Source: Candidatus Nitrosacidococcus sp. I8 (lineage in GTDB: Bacteria; Pseudomonadota; Gammaproteobacteria; Nitrosococcales; Nitrosococcaceae). Taken from it: DNA of 64,000 bases. Within the stretch, counting starts at the first letter, position 1. The number at the start of each line of letters is the position of its first letter. Below are positions 59,943 through 64,000 of the stretch, piece after piece. The notes beneath the pieces are model-generated. The model had not been told where the DNA came from. It made no database searches and saw only the letters and a list, made by a program, of their open reading frames with translations. Position numbers and translations under genes: made by a program. The DNA lies in NCBI RefSeq assembly GCF_945836005.1, contig NZ_OX241534.1:558001-622000 (forward strand), given 5' to 3'.

Positions 59943-61466
59943 TTACCACTGCTCAAGACCTGCTTTTAATTGAGTTTCTGAGGAAATAAGAAAATTTCCA
60001 GAGCTGATAATTGAGTCTCCATCTTTTAACCCTGTGAGTATTTCAATATAATCTTTATTAGATTGACCTGTTTTTACTTCGACGGGAGCTAATTGCCCAT
60101 CGTCTAGATCTCTAAATACAATCTGATGATTGCCAGAGAAAAGTATTGCACTCTCAGGAACAGTTAAACGATTTCCTAAATTAGCAAGAATATTAACCTG
60201 AGCATACATACCCGGTTTTAAAATTCCTTCAGGATTATCTAATACTAAGCGTACTTTTCCCGTACGGGCGTTTTCTTGAAGATAAGGATAAATATAATCA
60301 ATGTATCCTTGAAACTCTCGATTAGGTAAGTAGGGAAAGGTGATTAACGCAGGAGTATTTTTTTGAATTAAAGGAATTTCATCTTCGTAGATTTCAGCTT
60401 CTATCCAAACTTTAGAAAGATCAGCAATCCGCATTAATAACTTACCAGCTTGCTGCGATGTCCCCTCAACAATATTTTTTTCTATAATTACACCAGAATG
60501 GGAGGCATGGATAGAGACGTAATCATTAGGTATACCTCGTTGTGCCAAGGCTTTTATTTCCTCAGATTCTATATTCCATAATGAAAGCCGTTTGTGTGCT
60601 GCATTTAATAGTGTTTTAGTAGATAACTCATTGTGATGAGGTATTTGGCGTTTCAGATCTAAATATTCTTGCTGGGCAGTGAGTAATTCAGGGCTATAAA
60701 TAGTAAATAAGGGTGTATTTTTTTCAACTGGAATACCTATATAATTTGCATATACTTTTCCAATCCAAGCATCAACTTTTAAGGTAATATCAGTGAGGGT
60801 AGTTTCATCATAAGTTACTTGGCCTAAAGCTCGGATAGTACGAATTAAAGGGCGATATTCAGCTTTAGTTGTTTTTACCCCAATGAGTTGACGGCGATGA
60901 GGGTCTATAATAATCGCACTAGATTTTTGTTGCTCCATTTTCATCCCCTCCATGCCTTCCATGCCTTCCATGCCTTCCATTTTATGCTTTTTTTCAGTAA
61001 GGGATGCACCTGAAATTAAAGTAAGACCCGATCGACCCGTTGTCATATCAAAACGTAATTTAGTGTGCTCTCTCTGGGTACTAATTTCTAAGCTAAGAGG
61101 CCAATTCCCCTCCATAGGGATTTTAAATATACCCTTATATAGCCCTGAATTGATCTCGTGAATAGATATGGGTATTTGCATACTTGCCATAGATCCCATT
61201 GCCGGCATTTGGGCTTTTGCTTTAATCACACTGTAGCTAATAGATTTATACTTTTTATCCTGTATCGTAATGGTGAGTGTATTTTCTCCTACGATGGGAG
61301 TTTGTGGATTAAGATCGATACCAACAAGTAATGATCCAGAGTGATATTTTTGTAGAATGGAAGGTGAAGCTAGGTTTATTTGGTAATTTTTAAAAGAGAA
61401 GCCCTTCCATATTATTAGTACAGCCAAGATGGTCAATACTAACCATATAGCAATATTTCTTACCAT
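59943..61466 (-). CDS. cusB: CusB-like efflux adaptor with N-terminal FixH/YtkA-like domain and Met repeat
   Basis: 507 residues. After an N-terminal anchor, residues about 40-135 form an immunoglobulin-like FixH/YtkA-type domain (TPIVGENTLTITIQDKK, MPAMGSMASM). A Met-rich linker follows, HKMEGMEGMEGMEGMKMEQ near 163-181, then the adaptor core (barrel-sandwich, hairpin, beta-barrel). Methionine clusters are well placed to bind Cu(I)/Ag(I) in the periplasm. The linker is coded by a 9-bp tandem repeat. It lies between the tolC-like and pump genes, with 13 bp to the former. Confidence 0.92.
   Translation of the reverse strand: MVRNIAIWLVLTILAVLIIWKGFSFKNYQINLASPSILQKYHSGSLLVGIDLNPQTPIVGENTLTITIQDKKYKSISYSVIKAKAQMPAMGSMASMQIPISIHEINSGLYKGIFKIPMEGNWPLSLEISTQREHTKLRFDMTTGRSGLTLISGASLTEKKHKMEGMEGMEGMEGMKMEQQKSSAIIIDPHRRQLIGVKTTKAEYRPLIRTIRALGQVTYDETTLTDITLKVDAWIGKVYANYIGIPVEKNTPLFTIYSPELLTAQQEYLDLKRQIPHHNELSTKTLLNAAHKRLSLWNIESEEIKALAQRGIPNDYVSIHASHSGVIIEKNIVEGTSQQAGKLLMRIADLSKVWIEAEIYEDEIPLIQKNTPALITFPYLPNREFQGYIDYIYPYLQENARTGKVRLVLDNPEGILKPGMYAQVNILANLGNRLTVPESAILFSGNHQIVFRDLDDGQLAPVEVKTGQSNKDYIEILTGLKDGDSIISSGNFLISSETQLKAGLEQW
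60943..60978. repeat. 9-bp tandem repeat coding MEG units
   Basis: Three exact copies of ATGCCTTCC (60952-60978) and one divergent copy ATCCCCTCC (60943-60951), read on the minus strand as Met-Glu-Gly. Such an in-frame repeat can expand or shrink without a frameshift and so vary the number of metal-binding methionines. Confidence 0.9.
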
Positions 61467-61479
61467 AAAATATTGCTAG

Positions 61480-62784
61480 CTAGTCTTTAGCGGTTGCTAC
61501 TGTGTTTGTCTCTATCAGTATAGGTAAGGGTACGCCTAACCAATACTCCAGATTCGCTAAACTACGTATATAATCTGCATCTGCTCGGGCTAATTCATCA
61601 GCAGTACGTAGTTGTTCGTTTTCCGCATCAACCACTGTTGAGAATAACCCTGCACCAGTACGATAATTGGCTTGGGCTGTTTTAAGATTACTTTCAGTAA
61701 GGGGAAGAAGCTGATTGGTATAGAGTTGAATAACTTGCTGAGCCTCTTCTGTAGCAGCTTGGCTAATTTCTAGCTGACCAAGTAAGCGTTCTTTCTCATC
61801 AGTAAGTTGCCACCTTGCTCGATTAAGATCAGCTTGAGCTGCATCTAAAGCAGCACCTCTTTTATTACCATAATTAATAGGAAGATTAACTCCTAAACCG
61901 ACACTCCATCGTTGGCTAGGTTCTGCCCAAAAATTATTATAGCCGGCTATCGCCTGAAAATCTGGATAAAAATCTTTTTCAGCTAATCCTTTTTGTGCCT
62001 CTATTCTGGTAATCTGTGCATAAATTCGTAAAATTTCAGGATGCTGTTCACGGAAAGACGATTGTTGAAGTTGATTTAGTATGGTTAATTCACTTAAACC
62101 ATGAAGATCAGTGGGTGATGGGATAGAGGTTTCTACTGGACGGTTTAATAACACATTAATCCGAGCTTGAGTTTCCCGTAATTTGCGTTGTAGGGTAGCT
62201 GCTTTTACTTTAAGTCGAGCTTGAGCCATCTGTGCTTGTAAAAAATCTTTTTGTTCTGATTTCCCTGCTCTATATTGATATTCATTGACCTGCTGTAGAG
62301 TTTTAAACAATTTTTGATGTTTTTTATTAATACCAAGTGCTTTGTGTACATAGAACCATTCAGCATATAGAGTTTTAGCTGCGGTTGCCATTTGTAAGCG
62401 TAGGACATTTTCATCTGTAATAGCTTCCTGAGCTTGTTCCTCTGCAACCTGTTTGCGAAGTGCTAATTTACCTGGCCAAGGAAGGGATTGGCTAAACTCA
62501 ATTTTCTGGCTAAATCTTTGATGATTACCTAGGGTGGCAGGTGCTGTATAGTAACTTAATGTTGGGTCGTCTAAATTGCCAGAAGGAATAATACGATAAT
62601 TTGCTGCGGTCACTGCTGCTTGTTGTGCCTTGATTCCTGGATTATGAGAAAGCACTAACTCTACAAGCTGGGTAATGGTGATACTCTCTGATAACCCTTC
62701 CTGTAAAGCGTATAGGGGATGAGCAATTAGTTGAGCAAATATTCCTATTGCTAATATTAAAAAAATAGGGCTTTTGGGGACCAT
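61480..62784 (-). CDS. cusC: TolC-family outer-membrane efflux protein (CusC-like)
   Basis: 434 residues from ATG 62784, which gives a clean signal peptide (SPIFLILAIGIFAQLIAHPLYA). The frame continues upstream to a TTG at 62847 that would bury it. Two TolC repeats are seen: one after ITITQLVELVLSHNPGIKAQQA, the second around REQHPEILRIYAQITRIEAQKGLAEKD, which is followed by FYPDF. No lipobox cysteine is present, unlike the channel at 52155. First gene of the cusCBA-like operon. Confidence 0.9.
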   Translation of the reverse strand: MVPKSPIFLILAIGIFAQLIAHPLYALQEGLSESITITQLVELVLSHNPGIKAQQAAVTAANYRIIPSGNLDDPTLSYYTAPATLGNHQRFSQKIEFSQSLPWPGKLALRKQVAEEQAQEAITDENVLRLQMATAAKTLYAEWFYVHKALGINKKHQKLFKTLQQVNEYQYRAGKSEQKDFLQAQMAQARLKVKAATLQRKLRETQARINVLLNRPVETSIPSPTDLHGLSELTILNQLQQSSFREQHPEILRIYAQITRIEAQKGLAEKDFYPDFQAIAGYNNFWAEPSQRWSVGLGVNLPINYGNKRGAALDAAQADLNRARWQLTDEKERLLGQLEISQAATEEAQQVIQLYTNQLLPLTESNLKTAQANYRTGAGLFSTVVDAENEQLRTADELARADADYIRSLANLEYWLGVPLPILIETNTVATAKD

Positions 62785-62901
62785 AAAATCCAATAGAAAT
62801 TTTGTAATTATCTGAATAAAGATAGAACAATAGGACCAAAATAGCAAAATAGATGAATGGATTTCTAGCTATTGCAGAAAATAATTATCTTCTATACTGA
62901 T

Positions 62902-62920
62902 AATAAAGATTCTCATTATT
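62902..62920. promoter_or_regulatory. Candidate Fur box between cusC-like and PepSY genes
   Basis: On the minus strand AATAATGAGAATCTTTATT matches the Fur consensus at 15 of 19 positions and contains the common core AATGAGAATC. It lies 38 bp before the PepSY gene and 118 bp before the cusC-like start, so it could act on either. Confidence 0.5.
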
Positions 62921-62957
62921 AATCTTAATTATAGAAATAGAGGAGATTTATTAAGCA

Positions 62958-64000
62958 ATGGAAAAAGTAACTTATCAAACGACTTATGACTTACCTCAAA
63001 ACGATGAGATCATACTTTCCCATCAAGCTTCTAAACAACTCCAATCAAGAGTAACCAGCAACCAGAGAGTTACAAAAACCCTTTTAAAGGCTCATGGTTA
63101 CTTAGGTATTCTATGTAGTTTATTTCTTTTCATTATTGTAGGAACGGGTATTTTATTAGGTTTTTACCAACAATTACGCTATGCTTCTGCTCCCTATAAA
63201 TTAGATAGTCCTGCGACTCACTCCTTATCTCCAAAAACATTAGTGGAGAAAATTCACGAGCATTACCCTCGGTATCAATTTACCGAACTTAGTCTTTCTT
63301 CAAATTTGTGGCATGCAGTAGTTGCAAAAGCTAAAAATGCGGATGGAGAAAACCAAGTAGTTTTTATTAACCCAGCGACAGGCTTTATTTTTGCATCCCA
63401 GCCAGCAAATCATCAAGACTGGCTTAGTTTTATTCATTCTTTACATCATGGAAAACCATTTGGGCTAATAGGGAAAATAATTGTAAGTGCTAGCGGATTT
63501 TTTCTATTATTTTTATGGTTAATGGGTTTTGTGCTTTGGTGGCGTAACCCTACCCGTGGGTATCATTGGCGTAGGAAGTCTTGGAAAATAAAATTACGGA
63601 GCCTACATCGAGGAGTAGGTCTAACCTTAGGTGGAGTAATTGGAATTATGGCTATTTTAGGTGCGTTACTCAATTTTGAAAAACCCTTGAGCCAGCGATT
63701 AGATCCTCTACCCTCAATTGGTACAGTAGCGATAAATCAACCTCTTAAAATAGTACAAGCTATTGAAAAAGGGCAAGAGATTTACTCTAAAGATGTACGC
63801 CTAGATCGAATTTATTTCCCTAAAGGTAAGCACACTTGGGTAGAGCTACGCTTCCAAGACCATGGGAAAGTTTATTTACATGGAGACAAGCCTATTAAGG
63901 TTATTTTACCCACTTCCCGCTGGATCTATTCACTATACTCGTTTCATACTTGGGAATTTTTAAAAATAGGTAGATCTTGGGTCATTTCAATTCTAGGTCT
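62958..64000 (+). CDS. PepSY-associated transmembrane protein, cut by the right edge
   Basis: Open from ATG 62958 (AGGAG upstream) to the window end, at least 347 codons. It has a membrane span near 43-65 (GYLGILCSLFLFIIVGTGILLGF), a PepSY-like periplasmic part (TLVEKIHEHYPRYQFTELSL), a second span near 175-195 followed by WWRNPTRGYHWRRK, and a third near 215-235. These PepSY-TM proteins often accompany siderophore or heme uptake and are thought to reduce or release ferric iron. The Fur-like site upstream agrees. The C-terminus is not in view. Confidence 0.85.
   Translation, partial: MEKVTYQTTYDLPQNDEIILSHQASKQLQSRVTSNQRVTKTLLKAHGYLGILCSLFLFIIVGTGILLGFYQQLRYASAPYKLDSPATHSLSPKTLVEKIHEHYPRYQFTELSLSSNLWHAVVAKAKNADGENQVVFINPATGFIFASQPANHQDWLSFIHSLHHGKPFGLIGKIIVSASGFFLLFLWLMGFVLWWRNPTRGYHWRRKSWKIKLRSLHRGVGLTLGGVIGIMAILGALLNFEKPLSQRLDPLPSIGTVAINQPLKIVQAIEKGQEIYSKDVRLDRIYFPKGKHTWVELRFQDHGKVYLHGDKPIKVILPTSRWIYSLYSFHTWEFLKIGRSWVISILG

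Noticed and set aside
60943-60984. Short tandem repeats as a possible CRISPR or VNTR element
   Set aside because: The 9-bp units are contiguous, without spacers, and lie in frame inside the cusB-like gene, where they code MEG repeats.
47614-62784. The two RND systems as a recent tandem duplication
   Set aside because: Pump motifs differ (DFGVIVDG versus AVAIGAMVDG), only one channel has a lipobox, and only one adaptor has a Met-rich linker and FixH-like domain. They are old, separate branches.

Overview
This window is AT-rich gammaproteobacterial chromosome with tightly packed genes. It carries an E. coli-like initiator-tRNA/rimP-nusA-infB-rbfA-truB-rpsO-pnp block. It also has a red-type (form IC) RuBisCO with its CbbX activase, a single-enzyme squalene synthase with squalene-hopene cyclase, and PEP-CTERM surface proteins. 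Together these suggest a chemolithoautotroph of the Chromatiales, perhaps close to the gammaproteobacterial ammonia oxidisers (Nitrosococcus group). That placement is inference: no ammonia or sulfur oxidation gene lies in the window.

Layout: pepN runs off the left edge (1-2421, minus). From 10963 down to 2485 a co-directional seven-gene run joins hopanoid genes (squalene synthase, squalene-hopene cyclase, hpnG) to a complete 2-aminoethylphosphonate route (PEP mutase fused to a nucleotidyltransferase, phosphonopyruvate decarboxylase, AEP transaminase) plus a second nucleotidyltransferase. At 11.2-16.8 kb lie a lipoprotein, glycolate oxidase subunit GlcD, D-glycerate 3-kinase, serine-glyoxylate aminotransferase and a chorismatase. 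The first three enzymes fit salvage of the 2-phosphoglycolate that the RuBisCO at 35-38 kb would make. At 16.8-19.7 kb are dapE, dapD and a DUF815 ATPase. At 19.9-28.5 kb is the translation/RNA block. At 28.5-35 kb are housekeeping genes (fabA, GST, argG, purB) and two ferritin-like di-iron proteins. The cbbL-cbbS-cbbX cluster follows.

From 38.3 to 47.7 kb are a DUF2959 lipoprotein, a GST, a pirin, three PEP-CTERM paralogs (one internally deleted), a fatty-acid-hydroxylase family protein, an HPF/RaiA-like protein, CorA and a DUF599 protein. The PEP-CTERM region has two textbook sigma-54 promoters. One of them seems to drive a roughly 95-nt structured RNA that ends in an intrinsic terminator, with no gene in it.

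The right end (47.6-64 kb) is a metal-handling island. It holds a CzcCBA-like RND efflux operon headed by a cytochrome c-FTR1 fusion, a CusCBA-like copper/silver efflux operon with the three CusA methionine ligands conserved, and a divergent PepSY membrane protein cut by the right edge. Candidate Fur boxes lie upstream of the FTR1 gene and between the Cus operon and the PepSY gene.

No CRISPR array, prophage, insertion sequence or rRNA was seen.
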